Below, in pieces: positions 35,018 to 43,934 of a stretch of 64,000 nt of DNA (position 1 is the stretch's first letter; every line of letters starts with the position of its first letter). Origin of the DNA: Methylobacterium aerolatum (GTDB lineage: Bacteria > Pseudomonadota > Alphaproteobacteria > Rhizobiales > Beijerinckiaceae). The position numbers and the translations under genes were made by a program. The stretch covers positions 1 through 64,000 of the forward strand of contig NZ_BPQE01000023.1 in the NCBI RefSeq assembly GCF_022179085.1. Reading direction: 5' to 3'. The notes under the pieces are model-generated. The model searched no databases and was not told the DNA's origin. It saw only the letters and a list, made by a program, of their open reading frames with translations.

Positions 35018-35683
35018 ATGCACCAGCGCGCGGTCACCGCCCTGTTCGAACGCTATGCCGACGCGGAGGCGGCCATCGCGCGCCTCGAGGCAGCGGGGAT
35101 TCCCCATGCCGACATCGCGATCCTGGCAAGCCGCTCCGAGGATGCGCCGACGGTCTCCGCCCCGGGGACGGGCTCGGTGGCCGGAGACGCGGAGGCCCAA
35201 CGGTCGGCCGGACTGTCCCCCGGCGCCGGAGGGGCGGCCCACGGCGGCGACGCCGTCAGCCCGACGGGCGCGGGGGCTACCGTCGGGACCCTGCTGGGCG
35301 GCGGCGCGGGGCTTCTGGCCGGGCTCGGCCTCCTGGCGGTGCCGGGTTTGGGACCGGTGGTCGCGGCGGGCTGGCTCGTGGCCACCGTCACCGGCGCGGG
35401 CATCGGCGCCGCGGCGGGCGGCCTCGTCGGGGCGCTCACCGGCGCGGGTATGAGCGAGGAAGAGGCGGCGGCCTATGCCGAGGGCGTGCGCCGGGGCGGC
35501 ACCTTGGTCACCGTCCGCGCCGAGGAATCGCGCACCGCCGGCCTCATCTCCCTCATGAAGGAGGCGGGCTCGATCGACATCGACCAGCGCGCCGAGAACT
35601 GGCGCTCCGAGGGCTGGACCGGGGGAACCCGTGGTTCCTCGAATGCCGCGCCGGGCCAGGTGTTCGGCGGCGAGCGGCCCTGA
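35018..35683 (+). CDS. Glycine-zipper membrane/stress-type protein
   Basis: The 221-residue protein begins MHQRAVTALFERYADAEAAIARLEAAGIPHADIAILAS. This N-terminal alpha/beta module resembles general-stress YflT/GsiB-type (DUF1269-like) domains. A central hydrophobic Gly/Ala region follows (about 92-150, TVGTLLGGGAGLLAGLGLLAVPGLGP and GAGIGAAAGGLVGALTGAGM), with glycine-zipper spacing. The C-terminal part includes EEAAAYAEGVRRGGTLVTVRAEE. Function is unknown; the layout suggests a membrane-associated stress protein. AAGGAG precedes ATG 35018. It is divergent from flhA. Confidence 0.78.
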   Translation: MHQRAVTALFERYADAEAAIARLEAAGIPHADIAILASRSEDAPTVSAPGTGSVAGDAEAQRSAGLSPGAGGAAHGGDAVSPTGAGATVGTLLGGGAGLLAGLGLLAVPGLGPVVAAGWLVATVTGAGIGAAAGGLVGALTGAGMSEEEAAAYAEGVRRGGTLVTVRAEESRTAGLISLMKEAGSIDIDQRAENWRSEGWTGGTRGSSNAAPGQVFGGERP

Positions 35684-36101
35684 TCCCTCGGGACGCGATC
35701 CCCGAGCGGGCGGCTTCGGCATCCCGCTGGGATCGAGCGGTGACGGTCACATCCGGACCGCGAGCCGCGACATGCATCTCTCTCCACGAGGGGAGAGCGC
35801 GCGTGCTTAGTGTCGTGGCCGATCACGTCGGCTCACGCAGCTCCGTCATGGCGAGCGAAGCGAAGCAATCCAGGGCAGCGGGACGCCTCAGGATGTGGCG
35901 GCTCCATGGATTGCTTCGCTTGCGCTCGCAATGACGAGAGAGCGCAGCGACTCGAGTGTCACCGGAATTGCTCAATCCCTCCAACCCCTGCGATCCGCCT
36001 CGAAACAAAACCGCTCTGCGGTGCCCTGAGGTGTCGCACCACAGGGAAGGGTCGCAGGGCGCAGCCGTCGTGGTCGAACCGGATCTGCCGCGGGCGGCGC
36101 C
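35684..36101. other. Convergent intergenic region containing repeat copy 2
   Basis: No gene is seen in these 418 bases. The best copy of the dispersed palindromic repeat lies at 35844-35936. Flanks are ordinary GC-rich DNA with no terminator I can single out. Confidence 0.5.
35844..35936. repeat. Dispersed palindromic repeat, copy 2 (well preserved)
   Basis: The left arm CGTCATGGCGAGCGAAGCG, followed by AAGCAATCC, pairs with the right arm GGATTGCTTCGCTTGCGCTC, followed by GCAATGACG. The arms flank about 35 bases beginning AGGGCAGCGGGACGCC. The 93-base unit can fold into a long hairpin and shares both arms with the copy at 48477. Confidence 0.8.
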
Positions 36102-37352
36102 TCACTGCCAGTGGAAGATGCCCCCGCTGAAGATCCAGATGATCTTGCTGCCCTGGTTGCGCAGGCTCTCCGAGATGAGCGTCAGATCCGTGCCGGCGCC
36201 CATGGCCATGGAGATCCAGTGGCTCTCGTTGCGGCTCAGGGTGACTTCCTGTGTGTTGAGCTTCATGCGGGCGCGGATCGGACTCGGGGCGTTCGAATAG
36301 TACATCGTATCGAGGATCAGCCGCGGAAACGGTTTGGCCGCGCGCATCACCAGTTCATGATTGCCGGCGCCGATGATGTGCAGGTCTTCGCCGATGCGGA
36401 AGGCGTGGACCGATCCGCCTTCCTCCACGGTCATGGACACCACCTCGAAGCCCGCGCTGGCGAGGGCGTCCCGGAAGATGTCGGGAATGTCGGACCACGG
36501 CACGAGGGCCGTCTGCTTCAGTTCGAGATCGTGCCCCTTCTCCAGGGCGTTGTCCCGATTATTGGTGAAGTAGCGCCAGCGGTGGGTGAACCGGATGTCC
36601 CCCGTCATGTGGAGGCCCCGAATCGGACCGTCGGCACCGTGGAAGGAGATCTCGCCCGCCGCGTCGGCGACCTCGGCCAAGCCGTATTTCGTCACGAAAT
36701 TCTGGAGTTCCGACAGGCGGTTGACCCGCCCGTGCCCGGCCCAGAGCTGGAGGAGCGTCGTGTCGAGCCCATAGCTGAGGGTAAAGTCGGTGCCGACCCG
36801 CTCGAAGCTGGCCCGGACGAACCGGCTAAAATCGCGCCATGCCTCCGTCGTGCCCGCCACGAGCCCGGCTTGCACGGCGCCGCCCATCCGCTCCTGGCCG
36901 ACGTAGTAGACCAAGTGCATGTTCTCGTCCTTGTTCGGCCCGATCAGTTGGTCCGTGATGAAAGTGCAGAACATCTGATCGCGACAGGCGAAGATGTTGT
37001 CGCCCTCGATCGCGTCGAACAGGTCGAAGTGGGGGTGGCAGAACCAGATGTCGGCGTCGTAGAGCGCGACCTTGCGCAGCCCGGGATTGGCCTCGCACAG
37101 GCGAGACACCTCCATGTAACGGGCGACGGCCAGCGATTTCTCCGCGGATTCGATGACGTTCACGGAGTTGGCGCGGAGGAGGTCGATCTTGTGCTGCGAC
37201 AGGCCGAAGCCGATGACGCAGACATAGCCGGTATAGTTCGTTTGTCTCAAGGACAGTAGGAACGGCACGAGCATCTCGTACCAGGCATTGTCGTTATCGT
37301 TGATCGCAACGCACACTGCCAGATCGCCGGCATAAACCGGATAAGTCGCCAT
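36102..37352 (-). CDS. Glycosyltransferase-like (GT-A, DxD) protein of capsule region
   Basis: The 416-residue protein has no membrane segment. The N-terminal half resembles a GT-A nucleotide-sugar fold: LAVCVAINDNDNAWYEMLVPF, then KVALYDADIWFCHPHFD with the metal-binding DAD near residue 99-101, and later LSYGLDTTLLQLW. The C-terminal third (from about 285) is a beta-rich domain ending SKIIWIFSGGIFHWQ. I do not recognise a named family, and substrate is unknown. It is the last gene of a minus-strand group with kpsE, kpsT and another GT-A protein, so a role in capsule or surface-glycan assembly is likely by context. Confidence 0.65.
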   Translation of the reverse strand: MATYPVYAGDLAVCVAINDNDNAWYEMLVPFLLSLRQTNYTGYVCVIGFGLSQHKIDLLRANSVNVIESAEKSLAVARYMEVSRLCEANPGLRKVALYDADIWFCHPHFDLFDAIEGDNIFACRDQMFCTFITDQLIGPNKDENMHLVYYVGQERMGGAVQAGLVAGTTEAWRDFSRFVRASFERVGTDFTLSYGLDTTLLQLWAGHGRVNRLSELQNFVTKYGLAEVADAAGEISFHGADGPIRGLHMTGDIRFTHRWRYFTNNRDNALEKGHDLELKQTALVPWSDIPDIFRDALASAGFEVVSMTVEEGGSVHAFRIGEDLHIIGAGNHELVMRAAKPFPRLILDTMYYSNAPSPIRARMKLNTQEVTLSRNESHWISMAMGAGTDLTLISESLRNQGSKIIWIFSGGIFHWQ

Positions 37353-37460
37353 CCCCGTCGGCCTTCATGAACCCGTGCCGGGGGGGTCTTACCAGCAAAG
37401 CTTCGCCAAGTATTGTGACTTGGCGATGTATTATTTTTGGCTACGCAACTATTAGATGTA

Positions 37461-38702
37461 TCAGTCGATCATCTTGCGCAGGAACAGAGCGGCCGCGAAC
37501 AGCACCGCCGAGGCGGCGGTGATGAGGCTGATCATGAGGATGCGCCGCGGCTGGGTCGAGGATTCCGCCCGCACCGGGTTCACGATGGGGCTGAAGAACT
37601 CCACTTGGCGGGCGGCGATGATGCGGGCGCGCTCGTGCGCCGAAAGCACCGACTCGTAGTACTTGGTGGCGTTCTTCCGCTCGTTGTCGAGGGCTTCGAA
37701 CCGGGTCAGCGCCTCGGAGAGGACGCGCTTCTGCTCCGGGTCCTGGGTCGCGGACGCCTTCTCGATCCGCGCGATATTCTCGTCGATATCCCGGATCTGT
37801 TGCTTGATGTCGATGATCCGCCGCGCCTCCGGCCCGAGGTCGCGCTGGCCGATGGCCAGCTGGACCGCGAGATTGATCCGGTTCGCCCGCAGCTCCGAGA
37901 TGACCTTGAGGTTGGCTTCGTTGCTCTTCTGCGCATCGAGGACGCCCTCGCGGTTGCGCAGGTCGCGCAGCGCCACGCTGACCTTCTTGAGGCGCTCTTC
38001 CGCCAGCGCCAGCTCGCGGTTGCTCTCGGCGAGCGCATCGTTGCGGGCGGCGGCGCTGAGTTCGTTGACGTTGCGCTCGGCCTCCTTCAGCACCGCCTTG
38101 GCGATGGCCAGGGACTCGTCCGGATCGAACGCCTCCACCGTCAATCCCATGATGCCGGAGGAGGATTCCACCTCCAGCTCGACGCGGTGGCGCCAGTATT
38201 TCAGGAACTTCTCGATCGGCTTGTCGGCATCGAAGCGAGACAGGTAGTCGATGCTGTCGCGGCTGAACCACTGCCGGATCGGCAGTTCCTTCTCGATGGT
38301 TTCCACCATCGGTCGGCTCAAGATATAGGTGTAGGTGATCAGCGTATCCTGCGCGATCATCTCCTTGGGCACGCCCGAATTCGTGCCGACGCCGTCGGGC
38401 GTCGCCTTCTCGGCCGAGCCGATGGCGGGGCGGATCGCGAAGCGGGCCTCGGTCACGTAGCGGTCGGAGGCGATGAGGCCGTAATACACGGCGCCTGCGA
38501 GGCTCGGCAAAACGAAGAACAGCACGAAGAAGAGCGGCATCCAAGGATCGCTCTTCACATGGCTCTGGTACGAGCGGATGCCCTTGCGCCGGTCGGCGAA
38601 GCGCGACATCCGCGCGAACTGCCGCAGCGATTCGGCGATGGCCTGCTGCCGATCCGCCGGTGTGAGCGGCCTGCCCTCGGGCTTGCCGACCTCCATGTTC
38701 AT
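37461..38702 (-). CDS. kpsE: Capsule polysaccharide export inner-membrane protein (KpsE/CtrB/BexC type)
   Basis: The 413-residue polysaccharide co-polymerase-like protein has a first membrane segment at about 55-78 (MPLFFVLFFVLPSLAGAVYYGLI), then a large periplasmic part. That part begins SDRYVTEARFAIRP, characteristic of KpsE, and carries extended coiled coils (ESNRELALAEERLKKVSVALRDLR). A C-terminal membrane helix follows (ILMISLITAASAVLFAAALFL). KpsE couples the ABC exporter to the outer-membrane KpsD channel. The downstream GT-like gene starts about 110 bases on; kpsT lies 115 bases upstream. ATG 38702 is used; ATG 38696 is equally possible. Confidence 0.88.
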   Translation of the reverse strand: MNMEVGKPEGRPLTPADRQQAIAESLRQFARMSRFADRRKGIRSYQSHVKSDPWMPLFFVLFFVLPSLAGAVYYGLIASDRYVTEARFAIRPAIGSAEKATPDGVGTNSGVPKEMIAQDTLITYTYILSRPMVETIEKELPIRQWFSRDSIDYLSRFDADKPIEKFLKYWRHRVELEVESSSGIMGLTVEAFDPDESLAIAKAVLKEAERNVNELSAAARNDALAESNRELALAEERLKKVSVALRDLRNREGVLDAQKSNEANLKVISELRANRINLAVQLAIGQRDLGPEARRIIDIKQQIRDIDENIARIEKASATQDPEQKRVLSEALTRFEALDNERKNATKYYESVLSAHERARIIAARQVEFFSPIVNPVRAESSTQPRRILMISLITAASAVLFAAALFLRKMID

Positions 38703-38817
38703 CGAGCGATTCCCGATCTGTCCGCGCGCCGCCGGGCGGCCCGCACCGGCCGCGCCTGCCCATTCCCGATGCCTCTGCCACCGCCTGACGGCAAAAGCAT
38801 GTCGGCCGAGGGGCGCT

Positions 38818-39471
38818 TCACGCGTTCAGGCGGTGGTACACCTCGATGGCGTCGTTCACATCTTCGTAGACGATGGCCCGGCCGTTCAGGAGCACGATCC
38901 CTTGCGTGCACCAGCCCCGGATGACCTCCATCGAGTGCGAGATCATGATCACGTCGGCGTGCTTGCGCCGCTGGGAGAACACCTCCTCGCACCGGCGGGC
39001 GAAGCGCCCGTCACCCACGGAGGTCACCTCGTCGATCAGGTAGCAATCGAAGGGGATCGCCATGCTCATGCCGAAGGCGAGGCGGGCGCCCATGCCCGAG
39101 GAATAGGTCCGGATCGGCACGTCGAGGTAGCTGCCGAGCTCGGAGAAATCCTCCACGAAGTCGAGCACCCGCTTCGGGTCCTCGCCGTAGATCCGGGCGA
39201 TGAATTTCACGTTGTCCCGCCCGGTCATCTGCGGGTGGAAGCCGCCGCCGAAGCCCAGGGGCCAGGAGACGCGCAGGCCGCGCTTCACCCGCCCGCGGGT
39301 CGGCTCCTCGGTGCCGGCGATGAGGCGCATCGTCGTCGACTTGCCGGCGCCATTGATGCCCAGGATACCGTAGGAGATGCCGGGCTTCAGGGTGAAGGAG
39401 GCCTGCTCCAGGATCGAACGGCGATGTCCGTCCGTCTTGTAGATCTTCGTGACGTTCTCGAAGCGGATCAC
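38818..39471 (-). CDS. kpsT: Capsule export ABC transporter ATPase (KpsT type)
   Basis: The 217-residue ATPase has Walker A at 38-46 (GINGAGKST), the family-typical signature TYSSGMGARLAFGMS in place of LSGGQ, and Walker B CYLIDEVTSVGD. The H-loop histidine is in VIMISHSM. WPLGFGGGFHPQMTGRDN is the diagnostic stretch of KpsT/CtrD/BexA ATPases. It would power export of a lipid-linked capsular polysaccharide together with a KpsM permease, which is not in this window. The start is GTG 39471 with a weak site. It lies between kpsE and a GT-A gene, all on the minus strand. Confidence 0.92.
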   Translation of the reverse strand: MIRFENVTKIYKTDGHRRSILEQASFTLKPGISYGILGINGAGKSTTMRLIAGTEEPTRGRVKRGLRVSWPLGFGGGFHPQMTGRDNVKFIARIYGEDPKRVLDFVEDFSELGSYLDVPIRTYSSGMGARLAFGMSMAIPFDCYLIDEVTSVGDGRFARRCEEVFSQRRKHADVIMISHSMEVIRGWCTQGIVLLNGRAIVYEDVNDAIEVYHRLNA

Positions 39472-39594
39472 GGACGGGGCCTTCGTACCGATACGAGCCT
39501 GCCGTCTGCCGCCGGAACAAGGCGAATCTGAGGATTCCGGCCCCGCTCCGCCGGCGCGAGCGGCGACGACTGCGGAGGCTTTTCGGGCGGTCCG

Positions 39595-40380
39595 TCAGAT
39601 ATGCCCCTGGAGGGCGAGGCTTTCGCCGAAATTACCGGAATAGGTCTGCTGTCCGAGGTGGTTCAGCCGGGAGGTCAGGTCTGCGTAGACCTTGCCGCCC
39701 ATGTCGCGCCAGCGGCGGCAGAAGGCGTAGTCCTCCGAGAGGTATCGGCCGGAATCCGGATCGATCATACAATCGAAGAACAGCCAATAGAGGTGTGCGT
39801 AGGGGTCCTTCTCTCGGCCGTCCGGCGTGTAGTTCAGGTTCGGATAGTGATCCATCATGCGTAGGATCACCTCGCGCTTGATCACCATGAAACCCGTCGT
39901 TGCCTCTGCGACCTCGATGAAGCCGTCGCCGTCGATGTATCGCTGCAAGGGCTCGGTGCCCTGGCCGATGGGATTGAAGGCGTATTGCGTGTAGCGCCGC
40001 TCGAACTCCGCCCGAGTCATCCCGGCGGGCAGGCCCTCGGCGGGCCAGTAATCGAGCTTCAGCGGATAGACGCCGGACGCCACGTCCCGATCCGCGAGCA
40101 GCAGGCGGAAAACCTGATCGGGCGTGAAGGCGATGTCGGAATCGATCCAGAACAGGTGCGTGAAGGATTCCTCCTGGAGGAAAACCTTGAGCATCCGGTT
40201 GCGGGCGCGGGTGATCAGGCTTTCGCTGCGCATCTGCAGCATCGTCACCATGCCTTCGTGGGCGCAGGCATAGGCCAGCGAATAGAGGCTCGTGACGTAA
40301 TTCATCGAGACCGCCGAGATGTAGCACGGCGTGGCGAACATGACTTTCATCGACGGGAGCGCCGACCGCGGCAACATCAT
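39595..40380 (-). CDS. GT-A glycosyltransferase-like protein of capsule region
   Basis: The protein has about 261 residues. MKVMFATPCYISAVSMNYVTSL is followed by LITRARNRMLKVFLQEESFTHLFWIDSDIAF, whose DSD is a DxD-type metal site. Later SEDYAFCRRWRDMGGKVYADL resembles the catalytic ED motif of GT2-like enzymes. Such proteins transfer hexoses in surface polysaccharide synthesis; substrate unknown. Two adjacent ATGs (40380, 40377) and a third at MKVMF are possible; 40380 is used, with GGAAGGG upstream. It is the first gene of the minus-strand capsule group. The AT-rich 40381-40650 region upstream probably contains the operon promoter. Confidence 0.72.
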   Translation of the reverse strand: MMLPRSALPSMKVMFATPCYISAVSMNYVTSLYSLAYACAHEGMVTMLQMRSESLITRARNRMLKVFLQEESFTHLFWIDSDIAFTPDQVFRLLLADRDVASGVYPLKLDYWPAEGLPAGMTRAEFERRYTQYAFNPIGQGTEPLQRYIDGDGFIEVAEATTGFMVIKREVILRMMDHYPNLNYTPDGREKDPYAHLYWLFFDCMIDPDSGRYLSEDYAFCRRWRDMGGKVYADLTSRLNHLGQQTYSGNFGESLALQGHI

Positions 40381-40725
40381 GAAGAGTGATCCCTTCCGGG
40401 CTCTGCCCAGGCTCGGCGGCAACATTGGCGCCGTCGGGTATGGGAAAGTATCGATCCGGCCGGAATTTGGGAAGTGTATTTTCGGAATTTTGGAAATTAC
40501 AACCATTAATTAATTATATAATGATCGCTCAATCAAAAGTATATTCAGCGAAAGCCGTTGTCCGCATCGCCGCACGCGAGGGCGGTGGAAGTCGCTTTGC
40601 TTGTAGGGCGTTGGAAGAGGCGGCGAACAGCCGGACGCGCGCCTCGAAACGAAAAACGCCGGGCCATCGCTGGCCCGGCGTCCTCACTGTCTCCGCTGAA
40701 GTCCCGCCGAGCGGGCCCGCGCCGG
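40381..40725. other. AT-rich promoter region of the capsule group and ilvE terminator
   Basis: These 345 bases hold no gene. From about 40455 to 40560 the sequence is AT-rich (ATTAATTAATTATATAATGA at 40504-40523), unlike its surroundings, and likely carries the promoter for the minus-strand capsule genes. The distal part contains the ilvE terminator. Confidence 0.5.
40652..40680 (-). terminator. Intrinsic terminator of ilvE
   Basis: On the minus strand, CGCCGGGCCA and TGGCCCGGCG pair in a ten-bp stem with a four-base loop, followed by TTTTTCG. It lies 45 bases after the ilvE stop. Confidence 0.85.
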
Positions 40726-41814
40726 TCAGAACACCCGCTGGAACCAGCCGTGGCGATCCTCGGCGAGGCCGCGCTGGATGTCGACGAGGCGGGTGCGCAG
40801 GCGCTGCGCCACCGGTCCGGCGACGGCGTTGCCGATGGTGAAGTCGTCCTCACGCCCGCGCACGCGGCCGATCGGCGTGATCACCGCCGCCGTGCCGCAG
40901 GCGAAGGCCTCGGTCAGGCGGCCGGTGCGCACGTCCTCGCGCCACGCGTCGATGGTGTAGGGAACCTCGCGCACGGTGAGGCCGTCCTCCCGCGCCAGCG
41001 TGATGATGGAATCACGGGTGATTCCCGGCAGGATGCTGTCTGATAGGGGCGGCGTCACCAGGGTGCCGTCCCCGAACACGAAGAACACGTTCATGCCGCC
41101 GAGCTCCTCGATGTACCGGCGTTCCGCCGCATCGAGGAACACCACCTGCTCGCACTGGTGGCGCGCGGCCTCCGCCTGGGCCGCGAGGCTCGCCGCATAG
41201 TTGCCGCCGCACTTGGCCGCGCCGGTGCCGCCGGGCGCCGCTCGGGTGAAGTGCTCGGAGAGCCACACGGTCACGGTGCCGGTCGGGTCCTTGAAGTAGG
41301 AGCCCACCGCCGAGGCGATGGTGACGAACAGGTATTCCGAGGCCGGCTTCACGCCGAGGAACACTTCGGTGGCGATCATGAATGGCCGCAGATACAGGCT
41401 GCCGCCGGGCGTGTCCGGGATCCAGGCACGGTCGATCTCCACGAGGCGGCGCTGCGCCTCGATGAAGGCCTCCTCCGGGAAGGGCGCCATGGCCATCCGC
41501 TCCGCCGAGAGGCGGAAGCGGCGGGCGTTGGCCTCCGGCCGGAACAGGGCGGCGCCGCCGTCGGCGGTCCGGTAGGCCTTCAGACCCTCGAAGATCTCCT
41601 GGGCGTAGTGCAGCACGGCCGCCGCCGGATCCAGCGGCAGGGGCGCGCGGGCGGTGACCTTGGCATCGTGCCAGCCGCGGCCCGCGCTGTAGCGGGCAAT
41701 CACCATGTGATCGGTGAATACCTTGCCGAAACCGGGATTCGCCATGAGCGCCGTCCGCTCCTCGACGGAACGGGGCGAGGCGTGGCTTTCGGTCTCGAAC
41801 GTCAGGTCGCTCAC
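40726..41814 (-). CDS. ilvE: Branched-chain amino acid aminotransferase
   Basis: The 362-residue class IV PLP enzyme transfers amino groups between glutamate and the keto acids of Leu, Ile and Val. The PLP lysine is Lys201 in GTGAAKCGGNYAASL. Also visible are LHYAQEIFEGLKAYR, GGSLYLRPFMIATE, the late EELGGMNVFFVFG and CGTAAVITPIG. Length and motifs match the long (BCAT type II) subgroup. The GTG start at 41814 has AGAGGA upstream. It is followed by a strong terminator and has no operon partner. Confidence 0.94.
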   Translation of the reverse strand: MSDLTFETESHASPRSVEERTALMANPGFGKVFTDHMVIARYSAGRGWHDAKVTARAPLPLDPAAAVLHYAQEIFEGLKAYRTADGGAALFRPEANARRFRLSAERMAMAPFPEEAFIEAQRRLVEIDRAWIPDTPGGSLYLRPFMIATEVFLGVKPASEYLFVTIASAVGSYFKDPTGTVTVWLSEHFTRAAPGGTGAAKCGGNYAASLAAQAEAARHQCEQVVFLDAAERRYIEELGGMNVFFVFGDGTLVTPPLSDSILPGITRDSIITLAREDGLTVREVPYTIDAWREDVRTGRLTEAFACGTAAVITPIGRVRGREDDFTIGNAVAGPVAQRLRTRLVDIQRGLAEDRHGWFQRVF

Positions 41815-41948
41815 GGTCAGGTCCTCTCGGCTGTGCTGTCTTCGCCGGATCGAAGCGGGGAGGGGGCTCGGCGCCCTCCCGCGTGAAGTCCGCGCAAAGG
41901 CCGGCTCCGCTTTCCACGCGGGATCGAACGAAGCCGGCAGCGCACGTC

Positions 41949-43763
41949 TTATGGCGCGCTCCGCGCCGCGACGCCACTGTCAAGCGCGGGCGCCGTATCA
42001 TCGGTGATCTGCAGGCGCCGCAGGCGGGCATAGGCCCCCCCCGCCGCCATCAGCGCCTCGTGCCGGCCGGTCTCGATGACGTGTCCGCCCTCCATCACGG
42101 CGATCAGATCCGCGTCGCGCACCGTGGAGAGGCGGTGCGCGATGACGAGGACGGTGCGGCCGCGCATGAGCTTCCCGAGGGCGTCCTGCACCAGACGCTC
42201 GGATTCGCTGTCGAGGGCTGAGGTCGCCTCGTCGAGGAGGAGGATCGGCGCGTCCTTCAGGAAGGCCCGGGCGAGGGCGACCCGCTGACGCTCGCCCCCC
42301 GAGAGGCGCCCTCCGCCGGGCCCGACGCGGAAGTCGTAGCCCTCGGGCAGGGCGGAGACGAAGTCGTGGGCCGCCGCCGACCGAGCCGCCGCCTCGATCG
42401 CCTCCCGGCTCGCCCCGGGGCGGCCGAAGGCGATGTTGGCGGCCACCGTGTCGTCGAACAGCACCACCTCCTGCGAGACCACGGCCACCGCGGCGCGCAG
42501 CGAAGCGAGGGTGACCGCGCGGACGTCCTGCCCGTCGATGGTCACGCGGCCCGCATCCACGTCGTAGAGGCGGGGGACGAGGTTCAGCAGGGACGACTTG
42601 CCCGAGCCCGACCGCCCGACGAGGGCGGTGACGCTCCCGGCCGGGACGGTGAGGTCGATGCCCTCCAGCGCCGGGGTATCGGCGCGGTAGCGGAAGCGCA
42701 GGGCCTCGAACCGGATCTCGCCGCGTTCGATCCGCAGGGGGACGGCGCCGGGCACCTCACGGATGGTGGGCGCCTCGTCCATCATGTCGAAGTACCGTCG
42801 CAGGGCCGCGGCTGCCTCCTGCAGGATGGCGTTGAGGTTGCCGAGCGCCCGCGCAGGCTGGGCGGCGAGCAGCAGGGCCGCGACGTAGCCCGTGAAGTCG
42901 CCGACCGTCCGGTCGCCGTTGAGCACCCGGTGGCCGACGAGGACCAGCACGACGGCCACCGCCAGCCCGCCGCCGATCTCGAGCAGCGGATCGAGCCGCC
43001 CGCGGGCGTTGGCGGACTTCATCTTGAGCCGCCGGACCTCGTCGAGGGCGGCGGCGGTGCGGACCTTCAGGTACCCTTCGAGGGCGAAGGTCTTGGCGAT
43101 CCGCGCGCCCTGGAGGCTCTCGGAGATGAGGCTCGCCGTGGCGCCCATCTGCTCCTGGGTGGTGGTGGAGACCCGGCGCAGCTTCTTGCCGATCCGGCCG
43201 ATCGGTCCCGCCACGAAGGGCACCGTGACGGCCGAGACGAGGGTCAGGACCGGATCCATCCAGATCAGCGCGCCCACGAGGCCGATCAGCATGGCGACGT
43301 CGCGGAGCAGGACCGTCGAGATGCGCGTGAGCGCTTCCTTGATGAAGGAGAAATCCGTGGTGAAGCGCTGGGTCAGGGCGGCCGGACTTTCCCGCCCGAT
43401 CTGGGCGAGGTCGGAATCGATCATGTGGCCGTACAGGGCGATCTGCATGTCGGCCTCGACCCGGGTCACGACCCGGTTGGTCAGCACCGTCTGCCCGAAC
43501 AGGGCGAAGCCGCGCAGCGACGTGACCAGCACCACGACGAGGGGGCCGTAGGCGATGGCCGTGGCGTCCTTGCGATCGAAGGCGTCGAAGGCGGCCTTGA
43601 TCAGGGCGGGATAGAGACCCGTGGAGGCGCCCACCAGCGCCACCAGCACCAGCACGATGGCCAGCGTTCCCCGGTGCGGGGAGAGCCACTCTCGCCAGAG
43701 CCGGGCGATCAGGGGGGCCGTATCGCCGGGCAGGCGTGCCATGAAACGTCCAGTCGCCGTCAT
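41949..43763 (-). CDS. MsbA-like ABC exporter (fused membrane and ATPase domains)
   Basis: The 604-residue half-transporter has six predicted spans in the first 320 residues (for example TLAIVLVLVALVGASTGLYPAL), followed by the ATPase. Walker A is GRSGSGKSS, the signature LSGGERQRVALARAFLKD, Walker B ILLLDEATSALD and the H-loop VLVIAHRLST. QGARIAKTFALEGY and related features place it with MsbA/lipid-A and multidrug exporters. The homodimer would flip lipid-linked molecules across the inner membrane; lipid A or capsule lipid are plausible but unproven. The start is ATG 43763 or 43742. The frame is open far upstream, antisense to the znuA gene. Confidence 0.88.
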   Translation of the reverse strand: MTATGRFMARLPGDTAPLIARLWREWLSPHRGTLAIVLVLVALVGASTGLYPALIKAAFDAFDRKDATAIAYGPLVVVLVTSLRGFALFGQTVLTNRVVTRVEADMQIALYGHMIDSDLAQIGRESPAALTQRFTTDFSFIKEALTRISTVLLRDVAMLIGLVGALIWMDPVLTLVSAVTVPFVAGPIGRIGKKLRRVSTTTQEQMGATASLISESLQGARIAKTFALEGYLKVRTAAALDEVRRLKMKSANARGRLDPLLEIGGGLAVAVVLVLVGHRVLNGDRTVGDFTGYVAALLLAAQPARALGNLNAILQEAAAALRRYFDMMDEAPTIREVPGAVPLRIERGEIRFEALRFRYRADTPALEGIDLTVPAGSVTALVGRSGSGKSSLLNLVPRLYDVDAGRVTIDGQDVRAVTLASLRAAVAVVSQEVVLFDDTVAANIAFGRPGASREAIEAAARSAAAHDFVSALPEGYDFRVGPGGGRLSGGERQRVALARAFLKDAPILLLDEATSALDSESERLVQDALGKLMRGRTVLVIAHRLSTVRDADLIAVMEGGHVIETGRHEALMAAGGAYARLRRLQITDDTAPALDSGVAARSAP

Positions 43764-43839
43764 GCGGGGCGCCGCGAGGGCGCCGGATCGGGTGGCGGTG
43801 TGCCGCCCCCGCCGCCGCGGATCAAGCCATCCCTTGCGG

Positions 43840-43856
43840 ATGTAACAGTATACCAT
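43840..43856 (+). promoter_or_regulatory. Possible Zur/metal-regulator site before znuA
   Basis: The AT-rich stretch ATGTAACAGTATACCAT, in otherwise GC-rich DNA and about 80 bases before the zinc-binding protein gene, faintly resembles Zur boxes (TGTTATA..ATAACA). Its symmetry is imperfect, so this is only a candidate. Confidence 0.3.
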
Positions 43857-43934
43857 TAGTTCCGGCGGACGGACGGGGTCGGCCCCGGCCGCTCTCAGCG
43901 TCGCCCGGCTCGGGGCGCAGAACCGGAGGGGCGC

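Noticed and set aside
35844-35936. Palindromic repeat considered as insertion-sequence remnant ends
   Set aside because: No transposase, no flanking target duplication seen, and all copies are short hairpin-type units in intergenic DNA.
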